The translations under genes and the position numbers were made by a program. DNA of 64,000 nucleotides from Palsa-739 sp036512155 (GTDB taxonomy: Bacteria > Actinomycetota > Thermoleophilia > Gaiellales > Gaiellaceae): assembly GCA_036512155.1 (NCBI GenBank), contig DATCBD010000059.1, positions 33,346-97,345 of the forward strand, given 5' to 3'. The notes beneath the pieces were generated by a model. That model was not told the DNA's origin, searched no databases, and saw only the letters and a list, made by a program, of their open reading frames with translations. Of the stretch, positions 25,294 to 33,031 are shown piece after piece (within the stretch, counting starts at the first letter, position 1; each line of letters opens with the position of its first letter).

Positions 25294-27276
25294 GTCGTCT
25301 TCCGAGAGAATCGGCACGCCGGCCTTCTCGGCCTTCGTGAGCTTCGACTTGCCCGGGTCCTCGCCGACGACCAGGCCGGTCGTCTTCGAGGAGACGGAGT
25401 CGGACACCTTCGCGCCGCGCGCCTCGAGCGCCGCCTCGGCCTCTTCGCGCGTGAAGCGCTCGAGCGTGCCTGTGACGACGTAGCGCTTGCCGGTGAGCGG
25501 CCCCTCGACCGGCCGCTCCTCCTCGCCCGCCTCGAAGCGCAGGCCGAGGTCGCGCAGCTCTTCGACCAGCCGGCCGTTGTCGTCGTCGCGGAACCACTCC
25601 GCGATCGCCTCCGCACGCTCCGGGCCGATGCCCTCCGCCTCGACCAGCTCCTCCTGCGTCGCGTTCATCAACGCATCGACGGTGCCGAAGTGGCGCGCGA
25701 GCGTCTGCCCGGTCACCCACCCGACATCGGGGATGTTCAGCCCGAAGAGGATGCGCGAGAACGGAATCGCCTTCGACGCTGCGATCGCTTCGATCGCATT
25801 GCCGGCGCTGATCTCGGCGTAGCCGTCGACCTCCATCAGCTGCTCGCGCGTCACCCTGTACAGCTCGGGGACGGAGCGCACGATGCCGAGATCCCACAGC
25901 CGGCGTACCGACTGCTCGCCGACGCCGTCGATGTCGGCCGCCGCCATCACCCAGTTGATCAGCGCCTCGAGCCCGCGCGACGGGCAGGCCCGGTTCGGGC
26001 AGCGGTGCATCGCCTCGCCTTCGGGCTTCACCACCTCGGTGCCGCACAGCGGGCAATGCGTCGGCATGCGGAAGCGCTTCGTTCCCTTCCGATGCGCGCC
26101 TGCGGGGCCGACGATCTGCGGGATGACGTCGCCCGCGCGCTGGACGATGACGTCGTCGCCCGCGCGAATCTCCTTGCGGTTGATGTCCTCCTCGTTGTGC
26201 AGCGTCGCGCGCGAGATGGTGACGCCGCCCACCTCGACCGGCTCGAGCACGGCCCACGGGTTGAGCGCGCCGGTGCGACCGACACGGATGAGGATGTGGT
26301 TCAGCCGCGTGACGGCGGTCATCGGCGCCCACTTGAACGCGCGCGCCCAGCGTGGGCGCTCGTGCAGCGAGCCGAGCCGGGCCTGCTGGTCGAACGAGTC
26401 GACCTTGATGACGATGCCGTCGATCTCGTAGTCGAGCTCGGCACGTCGCAGCTCCCACGCACGCACGCGTTCTGCGATCTCCTCGATCGACTCCACGCGC
26501 TCCGCGAACGGATTCGTGCGGAACCCGTGCGCGCGCAGCCACTGCAGCGTCTCCCAGTGCGTCGTCAGCTCGTCGAGGCCCTCGCGCCGCCCGGTCCCGT
26601 ACACCCAGATCGAGAGCGGCCGCTGCGCCGTGATGGACGAGTCTTTCTGCCGGAGCGATCCCGCCGAGGCGTTGCGCGGGTTCGGCGTGGTCGGCTTCCC
26701 CTCGGCAACGAGCCGCTCGTTGAACGCGTGGAAGCCGGAGAGCGGCATGTACACCTCGCCGCGCACCTCGACGAGCGGAGGTGCGTCGCCTTGCATCTGC
26801 AGCGGGATGGCGCCGATCGTGCGCAGGTTGGGCGTGACGTCCTCGCCCTGCACGCCGTCCCCGCGCGTCGCGCCGCGCACGAAGGCCCCGTTCTCGTACA
26901 CGAGGTTGATGGCGGATCCATCGACCTTCGGCTCGAGGACGTAGCCGACAGGCTCGTCGGTCCCGAGCCGCTTGCGGACGTCGTCAGCCCACTTGGCGAT
27001 CGCCTCGTCCGTGGTCACCTTCTCGAGCGAGCCCATCGGCGACAGGTGCCGAACCTTCTGGAACTGCCCCGAGAGCGGCGCGCCCACGCGCTGCGTCGGC
27101 GAGTGGGGCGTGACGAGCTCGGGGTGCTCCGCCTCGATCGCGGCCAGCTCGTCGTAGAGGACGTCGTAGGCGGCGTCCTCCATGATCGGGTCGTCGTCGA
27201 CGTGGTAGGCGATGAGCGCGCGATTGAGGAGCTCGCGCAGCTCGGTAGCCCTCGTGCGCGCCTCAGACCGCGGCAA
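25270..27276 (-). CDS. ligA: NAD-dependent DNA ligase LigA
   Basis: 668 residues. Domain Ia (YHVDDDPIMEDAAYDVLYDEL), catalytic K117 in EPKVDGSA, OB fold, four-cysteine zinc finger (CPLC ... CPNRAC), helix-hairpin-helix repeats and C-terminal BRCT (GKRYVVTGTLERFTREEAEAALEARGAK). It seals nicks in replication. The TTG start at 27276 is chosen because GGAGGAG lies 5 bases upstream; it overlaps the phosphatase gene by 14 bases. Confidence 0.96.
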   Translation of the reverse strand: MPRSEARTRATELRELLNRALIAYHVDDDPIMEDAAYDVLYDELAAIEAEHPELVTPHSPTQRVGAPLSGQFQKVRHLSPMGSLEKVTTDEAIAKWADDVRKRLGTDEPVGYVLEPKVDGSAINLVYENGAFVRGATRGDGVQGEDVTPNLRTIGAIPLQMQGDAPPLVEVRGEVYMPLSGFHAFNERLVAEGKPTTPNPRNASAGSLRQKDSSITAQRPLSIWVYGTGRREGLDELTTHWETLQWLRAHGFRTNPFAERVESIEEIAERVRAWELRRAELDYEIDGIVIKVDSFDQQARLGSLHERPRWARAFKWAPMTAVTRLNHILIRVGRTGALNPWAVLEPVEVGGVTISRATLHNEEDINRKEIRAGDDVIVQRAGDVIPQIVGPAGAHRKGTKRFRMPTHCPLCGTEVVKPEGEAMHRCPNRACPSRGLEALINWVMAAADIDGVGEQSVRRLWDLGIVRSVPELYRVTREQLMEVDGYAEISAGNAIEAIAASKAIPFSRILFGLNIPDVGWVTGQTLARHFGTVDALMNATQEELVEAEGIGPERAEAIAEWFRDDDNGRLVEELRDLGLRFEAGEEERPVEGPLTGKRYVVTGTLERFTREEAEAALEARGAKVSDSVSSKTTGLVVGEDPGKSKLTKAEKAGVPILSEDDLVQLLRG

Positions 27277-27901
27277 GCAGCTCCTCCGCCGTGTCGACGA
27301 TCGCATCCGGGTGCTCGTGCTCGAGCCGCGAGCGGTCGTGGATGCGGCCCCAGGTAACGGCCACCGACGCCATCCCGGCCGCCTTGGCGGCCCGGACGTC
27401 GAAGGGGGAGTCGCCGATGTAGACCGCCTCCTCGGGGCGGGCGCCGAGGCGCTCGGCCGCGAGGAGCAGCGGCTCGGGATCGGGCTTGTGGCGCTCGGTC
27501 TCGTCGCCCCCGACGATCACCTCGAACAGGTGGCCGAGGGGCACGTGCGCGAATGCGAGCTCGACGGTCGAGCGCCGCTTCGCGGTGACCACGGCCAGCC
27601 GGCGTCCCTCCGCATGGAGCCGTTCGAGGGCGTCCTCCATGCCGGCGCAGCACAGGAGCTCCTCGTGCAACGGCTCGTTGTGGGCGCGGTAGACGGTGAC
27701 GAGCTCGTCCACCCGTTCCGAGTCGAAGGCCTGCATCTGGGCCTCGAGGCCTGGGCCTCCGACCGCCCGCATCAGCTCCTCGTCCGAGTATTCGCGGCCC
27801 AGCACCTCGCGGGTGGCATGGCGCATCGAGGCGAGGATGATCCCGCCGGAGTCGATGACCGTGCCGTCGAGGTCGAACAATACGACCGGAAAGTGGGGCA
27901 T
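27263..27901 (-). CDS. HAD-family phosphatase (phosphoglycolate phosphatase-like)
   Basis: 212 residues: motif I DLDGT with D10 and D12, alpha-helical cap, motif II VTAK, motif III lysine and motif IV GDSPFDV. The cap and GDSPFDVRAAKAAGM match Gph/PpaX-type enzymes that remove phosphate from 2-phosphoglycolate or pyrophosphate. It is translationally coupled to ligA, perhaps clearing phosphoglycolate from damaged DNA ends. Substrate is inferred. Confidence 0.88.
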   Translation of the reverse strand: MPHFPVVLFDLDGTVIDSGGIILASMRHATREVLGREYSDEELMRAVGGPGLEAQMQAFDSERVDELVTVYRAHNEPLHEELLCCAGMEDALERLHAEGRRLAVVTAKRRSTVELAFAHVPLGHLFEVIVGGDETERHKPDPEPLLLAAERLGARPEEAVYIGDSPFDVRAAKAAGMASVAVTWGRIHDRSRLEHEHPDAIVDTAEELLAAV

Positions 27902-27961
27902 TTGCCGATCGTAGCTGGGGCCTCCCGGCTAAATCCCCCGTTCGGGGGGCGCTTTCGTCAC

Positions 27962-28021
27962 TTCTCCAAAGGGAGGATGCGCAACGCAGGACTGCGGCTA
28001 TCCACTTGGAGGTGAACCTGC
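27962..28021 (+). promoter_or_regulatory. Leader RNA of c-di-GMP module 1 with two Shine-Dalgarno copies
   Basis: GGAGGATGCG (27972) and GGAGGTGAA (28008) flank a short segment containing GGACTGCGGCTATCC. Module 2 has the same two boxes around a similar segment. The ATCC can pair with the upstream GGAT or the downstream box, so the two compete. The upstream box also opens a 12-codon ORF (27977-28015) whose stop TGA lies in the second box. Upstream, CCCCC-GTTC-GGGGG forms a hairpin at about 27930-27945. Confidence 0.5.
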
Positions 28022-28150
28022 ATGGTTCGTTGGCATTCTTCGACCATCAAGGCTGTGGTCGCGCTCGGCGCTCTAACCTCGCTCCTCGTTTCTTCGGGTG
28101 CGGGTCTGCGCTGGGGCGATCTCGTCTCCGTACTGACCGGCCTGTTCTAG
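28022..28150 (+). CDS. Single-helix micro-protein of module 1
   Basis: 42 residues: MVRWHSSTIK, a membrane helix (about 10-26, AVVALGALTSLLVSS), then GAGLRWGDL. GGAGGTGA, a perfect match to the 16S tail, lies 7 bases upstream. The counterpart at 32841 keeps the N-terminal RW, the helix and GAG-x-x-RW, though the DNA has diverged, which supports selection on the peptide. Unknown function; likely a partner or regulator of the membrane cyclase encoded 58 bases downstream. Confidence 0.7.
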   Translation: MVRWHSSTIKAVVALGALTSLLVSSGAGLRWGDLVSVLTGLF

Positions 28151-28163
28151 AAGGGTTTCCGCG

Positions 28164-28194
28164 GCGGGGCCGGTGCGATTACCGGCTCCCCCGC
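28164..28194 (+). terminator. Strong hairpin between micro-protein and GGDEF-HD-GYP gene
   Basis: GCGGGG-CCGGT / ACCGG-CT-CCCCGC with a 6-base loop and no U tract. It ends 14 bases before the cyclase ATG. Could attenuate transcription, hide the ribosome binding site or protect the 3' end of the upstream message. The second module has a hairpin at the same place. Confidence 0.45.
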
Positions 28195-28208
28195 GCTCCC
28201 CTGTGGCG

Positions 28209-30038
28209 ATGATCTCGACCGACAAGACAATCTGCGGCCTCCCCCCACGGCTCGTCGCCTACATCGCGGCTGTCGTGGTCCTTGCAGCAGGCGCCCTCGG
28301 CGTTTCCGCCGCGCGCCTCGCCGCGAGCCCGCCCCGCCTGTACGACTGGCTGGGGATCGGCCTCTTCCTCGGGCTCGCCCTCATCGCGGACCTCCACCCG
28401 GTCCCGCTCGATGACAAGGGCAGCCAGGTTTCACTCGCATTCGTCTTCCTCATCGCCGTCCTCGTCATCTTCGGCTGGGCGGCGGCGATCCCGGTCGCGG
28501 CGCTCAGCATCCTCCTGCCCATGCTCGTCCAGGGCAACCTGGTGCTGCGCGCGGCGTTCAACAGCGGCGCCTACGCCATCGCCGCGGCAGGCGCCGGCGC
28601 GACCCAGCTCTTCGGCCCGATCGACGACAGCGTCTTCCGGATGAGCGTCTACGCGCTCCTCGGCGGTCTCATCTTCGTCCTCCTCAACGCCGGCTTCGTG
28701 TCGGGGGCCGTCGCGCTCGCCGAGGGGCTCACCTACCGCTCGACCCTCGTGTCGATGCTGCGGTACTCGGGCCCGGCGTTCGCGATCATGGCGTTCCTCG
28801 CTGCGCTTGCCGCGAACCTCTGGGCGATCAAGCCCGGGCTCCTCGTCCTCCTGGCCGGGCCGCTGTTCGCCCTCTCGCTCTACCAGCGGACGGCGCTCCG
28901 CTCCCGGCTCGCGCTGCACGACGCACTGACCGACAACCTCACCGGCCTCGGCAACCATCGCGCGTACCAGGCAACCCTGCGCGAGCGAATCGCGTCGGCG
29001 GTTCACGACCACACCGAGTTCTCCCTCTGCATCGTGGACGTGGACGACTTCAAGCGGATCAACGACACCTACGGCCACCAGGTCGGCGACGACGTGCTCG
29101 TCGCGCTCGCCGCGATCCTGAGCAACGCCCGCGACGGGGCCGCGTTCCGCTGCGGCGGCGACGAGTTCGCCCTCCTGTTCGACGGCGACGGGACGATCGC
29201 GTTCGAGCGGATCACCGAGGTCCAGGACGCGGTCGCCGCGCTCGGCTTCACCCCGGTGACGATCAGCGTCGGCATCGCCAGCTACCCCGGTCAGGCGAGC
29301 GACGCCGATGGCCTGCAGCGCATGGCCGACGGCGCGCTGTACTGGTCGAAGCACCATGGCAAGAACCGCTCCTTCGTCTACAGCCCGAAGGTCGTCCGCA
29401 TCCACTCTGCCAAGGACCTCGAGTGGGAGACCGAGCGGATGGCGCGGCTGCGCGCGGCGAAGAACATCGTTCGCTTCGTCGACGCCAAGGACCCGATGAC
29501 GGCCGACCATTCGGAGACCGTCGCCGCGCTGGCCGTCGCCATCGGCCACGAGATGGGCCTGGACGAGAGCACGGTCGACCAGCTCGCCCTCGCCGGGCTC
29601 CTGCACGACATCGGCAAGATCGGCATCGCCGACAGCCTGCTCCAGGCCGCGCGCCCCCTCACTCCGGCCGAGTTCGAGGTCGTCAAGACCCACTCGACCC
29701 TCGGCTACTCGCTCCTCGAGGGCCTCGGCATCGCGCCGATCGACGAGTGGATCCTCCACCATCACGAGGACTGGGACGGACGCGGCTATCCGGACCGCCT
29801 CGCAAGGGAGGAGATCCCGCTCGGCGCCCGCATCATCCGCGTGGCCGACGCCTTCGAGGCCATGACCGCGAACCGGCCTTACCGCTCCGCCCAGTCCGCC
29901 GCGTACGCGCTGGAGGAACTCCGCACGAACGTGGGCATCCAGTTCGACGCGGCCGCCGTCGCGGCTGTCGAGGCGTACCTCGCCCGGGAATCGCGCGGCG
30001 AGACGCGTCCGGCCGGGCTGTCCATCGCGTTCGCGTAG
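28209..30038 (+). CDS. Membrane GGDEF and HD-GYP c-di-GMP protein (module 1)
   Basis: 609 residues. Six or seven membrane helices (15-227), GGDEF domain with intact GGDEF (316-320), then HD-GYP domain with HDIGK (466-470), HHHE (517-520) and GYP (526-528). GGDEF makes c-di-GMP and HD-GYP hydrolyses it, so one protein holds both activities. The RxxD inhibitory site is missing before GGDEF (ARDGAAFRC). Start ATG 28209 gives exactly the length of the paralog at 33032. The membrane part resembles a MASE-type sensor but no named family is certain. Confidence 0.93.
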   Translation: MISTDKTICGLPPRLVAYIAAVVVLAAGALGVSAARLAASPPRLYDWLGIGLFLGLALIADLHPVPLDDKGSQVSLAFVFLIAVLVIFGWAAAIPVAALSILLPMLVQGNLVLRAAFNSGAYAIAAAGAGATQLFGPIDDSVFRMSVYALLGGLIFVLLNAGFVSGAVALAEGLTYRSTLVSMLRYSGPAFAIMAFLAALAANLWAIKPGLLVLLAGPLFALSLYQRTALRSRLALHDALTDNLTGLGNHRAYQATLRERIASAVHDHTEFSLCIVDVDDFKRINDTYGHQVGDDVLVALAAILSNARDGAAFRCGGDEFALLFDGDGTIAFERITEVQDAVAALGFTPVTISVGIASYPGQASDADGLQRMADGALYWSKHHGKNRSFVYSPKVVRIHSAKDLEWETERMARLRAAKNIVRFVDAKDPMTADHSETVAALAVAIGHEMGLDESTVDQLALAGLLHDIGKIGIADSLLQAARPLTPAEFEVVKTHSTLGYSLLEGLGIAPIDEWILHHHEDWDGRGYPDRLAREEIPLGARIIRVADAFEAMTANRPYRSAQSAAYALEELRTNVGIQFDAAAVAAVEAYLARESRGETRPAGLSIAFA

Positions 30039-30050
30039 GGCGGTGTACTC

Positions 30051-30608
30051 GTGGTTCTCGCCCTCCCGTTCCTGATCGGCGTCGTCGTCGCGCTGCCGCT
30101 GGGCGGCCGGCTGCGGGCGCTCGCCAGTGTTCGGCTGCGCTGGCTCGGGCTGGCCTACGTCGCGCTCGCGATCCAGATCGCCGCCTTCCCGGGGAGCTCG
30201 ATGCCGTGGCATACGCCGGACGGCGTCGCCGTCGGCCTGTGGATCGCCTCCGACCTGCTGCTCGTCGCCGTGGTGGCGCGAAACGTGCGGCTGCCGGGCG
30301 TCGCGCTCGTCGCCGTCGGGCTCGGCTCCAACCTGCTCGCCGTCCTGGCCAACGGAGGCCACATGCCGGCGCTTCCGCGCGCGCTCGCCGCCGCGGGGCT
30401 CCACTACCACGTCGACATGAACAGCGAGGCGATGGCGCACCCCGCGCTCCCGTGGCTCGTCGACCGCTGGGCCGCGCCCCACTGGATCCCGCTCGCGAAC
30501 ATCTTCTCGGTCGGAGACGTCGCCATCGCCGTCGGCGGCTTCGTCCTCGCGCTCGCCGTAACCGGCGCGCGCCTGCCCGGCCTAAAGCCGCGCACCGCAA
30601 CGACCTGA
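30051..30608 (+). CDS. DUF5317 membrane protein (module 1)
   Basis: 185 residues from GTG, about five membrane helices, with family hallmarks AAFPGSSMPWHTPD, LVAVGLGSNLLAVLANGGHMP and VDRWAAPHWIPLANIFSVGD. Function unknown. It lies 12 bases after the GGDEF-HD-GYP gene, as in module 2, so it is probably a structural or signalling partner. Its TGA stop is in frame with the following GH38 gene. Confidence 0.85.
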   Translation: MVLALPFLIGVVVALPLGGRLRALASVRLRWLGLAYVALAIQIAAFPGSSMPWHTPDGVAVGLWIASDLLLVAVVARNVRLPGVALVAVGLGSNLLAVLANGGHMPALPRALAAAGLHYHVDMNSEAMAHPALPWLVDRWAAPHWIPLANIFSVGDVAIAVGGFVLALAVTGARLPGLKPRTATT

Positions 30609-30620
30609 CAAGCTAGGCGC

Positions 30621-32720
30621 ATCCGCTACCTCGTCGTTCCGCACACCCACTGGGACCGGGAGTGGTACGTCCCGTTCGAGGTCTTCCGGCTGCGCCTCGG
30701 CGCCGTCGTCGACGGCGTCCTCGACACGCTCGAGCGCGACGAGACCTTCCGCTCGTTCACGCTCGACGGCCAGGGTGTCGTCCTCGAGGACTACGCCGAC
30801 GTGCGACCTGACAACGTCGAACGCCTGCGTGCGCTGCTCGCGGCGGGGCGGCTTGAGGCCGGCCCGTGGTATGTGCTGCCGGACGAGATCCTCGTCGGGA
30901 GCGAGGCGCTCGTGCGGAACCTCCTCCTCGGCCGGCGGGTCTGCCGCCGGTTCGGCGTCGAGCCGACAGTCGCAGGCTACGAGCCGGACAGCTTCGGTCA
31001 CCCGGCGCAGCTGCCGCAGATCCTCGCCGGGTTCGGCCTCCCGACGTTCCTCTTCTCGCGCGGGCTCGGCGACCAGCTGGACGACGTCGGCGTCGTCTTC
31101 CGCTGGCGCGCAGCCAGCGTGGAGGTGGTCGCGTGCCAGTTCCTGCCGCACTACGACAACTTCGCGCGGCTCACGACCGCGGAGGAGGCGGCGGAGCGCG
31201 TCGCGCACATCGTGGAGCGCTTCGGCCCGCTGCTCGAGCGGGCAAGGCAGAGCACGATCCTGCTCGCGAACGGCTCCGACCACCTGCCGATCCAGCCGCA
31301 CCTGCCGGAGATCTGCCGCGAGCTCGGCCCGTCGTTCCGGATCGGCCGCTACTCGGACTTCCGGCCGGAGACCGACGACCTCCCCGTGTACGAGGGAGAG
31401 CTCGTCGGTAGCCGGCTGCAGAACATCCTGCGCGGCGTCAACTCCGCGCGCATGTACCTGAAGCAGGCGAACGAGCGCGCCGAGCGCCGCCTCCTGGGCA
31501 CGGAGACGGTGGCCACGCTGCGAACGCTGCGGGACGGATCCCGGTTCCCGCACGAGGACATCTGGCTCGCGTGGCGCGACCTGCTCCGCAACCACCCGCA
31601 CGACTCCATCTGCGGCTGCTCGTGCGACGAGGTGCACCGCGACATGCTCGTCCGGTACGAGCAGCTCGACCGCACCCTGGAGATCGTGGAGCGCGAGGCG
31701 CTGGGTGTCGGCGGGGCGCTCGTCAACCCGCTTCCGTACCGCCGCGCCCGCCTCGTCGGCGACAAACTCGTCGAGCTCGATGGGTTCGAGGGCCGGCGGG
31801 CCGAGTCGCTCCCGCACACGGTGCTCCCGGTCGAGCTCGACCTCGCCTTCGAGGACGAGCCCGACATCGGCGACCTGTACACGTTCTGCCCGGGCGGCCC
31901 CGTCCGGCGCGCCGAGCTCGTGCGGTCGAGCGTCCAGCCCGACGGCGCCCTGCTGCTCGAGCACGGGCTGCCGGGAATCCGCATCTCGACGGTCGCGCGG
32001 GCCATGGCCGACCGGATCGAGCTTCGGACGACGGTCGAGAACGAGGCCGACGACCACCGGCTCCGCGTCCACTTCCCGGCGACGGAGGCGGGCGAGTGGG
32101 TGCGCGCCGAGAGCCAGTTCGCCGTCGTTCGCCGCCCGGTCGAGCCCGTCCCGCCGCGGGCGGAGTGGGTCGAGCCTCCGATCGCCGCCGCGCACACCCT
32201 CGGAGCCGTTGCCCTCGGCCACCTCGCCCTCCTCACCAAGGGCCTGCCGGAGTACGAGGCCGGCCAGGACGGGCTGCGCCTGACCCTCCTGCGCTGCGTG
32301 GGGACGATCTCACGGCCGAAGGGCCTGCCCACGCGCCCCGTGGACGCCGGGCCGGACATCGCCACACCGGACGGGCAGTGCCGCGGCCGCCACGTCTTCG
32401 AGTACGCCGTCCGGTTCGACGCCGACCGCCTCTCGGACGCCGCCCTCATCCGGGCGGGCCAGGACTACCGCACGGACTTCCTCATCGGCGATCCGTTCGC
32501 GCCCCCGTTCACCCTGGAGGGGGACGTGGTCTTCTCCTGTCTCAAGGGCGCCGAGGACGGCGACGGCGCGATCCTGCGGGTCTTCAACCCGAACGCCGTG
32601 CCCGCGGCCGTCCGGATCGAGGGAGTACCCGCCGTCCGCGTCCGGCTGGACGAGGAGGGCGCCGCGCCGGGTGGCCTCGAGCTCGCCGCCGGGGAGATCG
32701 CCACCTTCAGGCTGGGATGA
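30621..32720 (+). CDS. GH38 alpha-mannosidase / mannosylglycerate hydrolase-like
   Basis: About 699 residues. Zinc and catalytic motifs: PHTHWDREW at the N-terminus (His and Asp ligands), nucleophile Asp in YEPDSFGHPAQ, and RNHPHDSICGCSCDE, typical of the MngB group. It should remove alpha-mannose from a glycoside or mannosylglycerate. No ATG, GTG or TTG occurs between the upstream in-frame TGA (30606) and GTG 30801, yet the essential HTHWD motif lies in that stretch. I place the start at ATC 30621; a changed start codon (AGG 30615) or readthrough are alternatives. Confidence 0.82.
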   Translation: MRYLVVPHTHWDREWYVPFEVFRLRLGAVVDGVLDTLERDETFRSFTLDGQGVVLEDYADVRPDNVERLRALLAAGRLEAGPWYVLPDEILVGSEALVRNLLLGRRVCRRFGVEPTVAGYEPDSFGHPAQLPQILAGFGLPTFLFSRGLGDQLDDVGVVFRWRAASVEVVACQFLPHYDNFARLTTAEEAAERVAHIVERFGPLLERARQSTILLANGSDHLPIQPHLPEICRELGPSFRIGRYSDFRPETDDLPVYEGELVGSRLQNILRGVNSARMYLKQANERAERRLLGTETVATLRTLRDGSRFPHEDIWLAWRDLLRNHPHDSICGCSCDEVHRDMLVRYEQLDRTLEIVEREALGVGGALVNPLPYRRARLVGDKLVELDGFEGRRAESLPHTVLPVELDLAFEDEPDIGDLYTFCPGGPVRRAELVRSSVQPDGALLLEHGLPGIRISTVARAMADRIELRTTVENEADDHRLRVHFPATEAGEWVRAESQFAVVRRPVEPVPPRAEWVEPPIAAAHTLGAVALGHLALLTKGLPEYEAGQDGLRLTLLRCVGTISRPKGLPTRPVDAGPDIATPDGQCRGRHVFEYAVRFDADRLSDAALIRAGQDYRTDFLIGDPFAPPFTLEGDVVFSCLKGAEDGDGAILRVFNPNAVPAAVRIEGVPAVRVRLDEEGAAPGGLELAAGEIATFRLG

Positions 32721-32769
32721 GTTCGGTATGAGTTAACGGTCCCTACCCCTTCCTGGGGATGCAACGCCA

Positions 32770-32840
32770 CCGCAAAAAAGGAGGATGCGATCTGCGAAGC
32801 GGGACTTTTCTGCGGACATCTCCTGGGAGGTGAAGATCTC
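32770..32840 (+). promoter_or_regulatory. Leader RNA of c-di-GMP module 2 with two Shine-Dalgarno copies
   Basis: GGAGGATGCG (32780) and GGAGGTGAA (32826) flank GCGGGACTTTTCTGCGG and CATCTCC. CATCTCC can pair with either GGAG box. The upstream box opens a 19-codon ORF (32785-32844) whose TGA overlaps the GTG of the micro-protein, so translation of the two is likely coupled. Homologous in plan to the leader at 27962. A CCCC-TTCC-TGGGG hairpin lies about 25 bases further up. Confidence 0.5.
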
Positions 32841-32957
32841 GTGATTCGGTGGTATGCACGCGCGTGGGATGCGGCAACGCTCCTCAAGGGGGCCATGGCC
32901 CTCGCCGCCCTCGTTGCGCTCGTCGTTGGTGCTGGCGCGGACTGGCGCTGGGACTGA
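32841..32957 (+). CDS. Single-helix micro-protein of module 2
   Basis: 38 residues from GTG: VIRWYARAWDAATLLK, membrane helix (about 16-31, GAMALAALVALVVG), then AGADWRWD. Preceded by GGGAGGTGA. It shares the N-terminal RW, the helix and the GAG-x-x-RW ending with the module 1 micro-protein. Encoded 74 bases before the second cyclase. Confidence 0.7.
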   Translation: MIRWYARAWDAATLLKGAMALAALVALVVGAGADWRWD

Positions 32958-32974
32958 CATCTAGCCGACTTCAG

Positions 32975-33005
32975 GCGGGATCGGCCGTGCGGCGGCCGAT
33001 CCCGC
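32975..33005 (+). terminator. 13-bp perfect hairpin before the second GGDEF-HD-GYP gene
   Basis: GCGGGATCGGCCG / CGGCCGATCCCGC with a 5-base loop TGCGG and no U tract. Same location as the hairpin at 28164, but different sequence, so the structure rather than the bases is kept. Confidence 0.5.
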
Positions 33006-33031
33006 TTCGGCTCTCGAACTGAAACCAAGAC

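Noticed and set aside
27930..28021. c-di-GMP-I (GEMM) riboswitch in the leader before the first GGDEF-HD-GYP module
   Set aside because: The invariant GGGCAAACC and ACGCAAAGCC parts and the tetraloop receptor are missing; only the gene context suggested it.
28431..30482. 683-codon minus-strand open frame opposite the first GGDEF-HD-GYP gene
   Set aside because: High-GC antisense shadow, mostly Arg, Asp, Glu and Val, with its counterpart at 32465-34591 arising only because the sense genes are paralogs.
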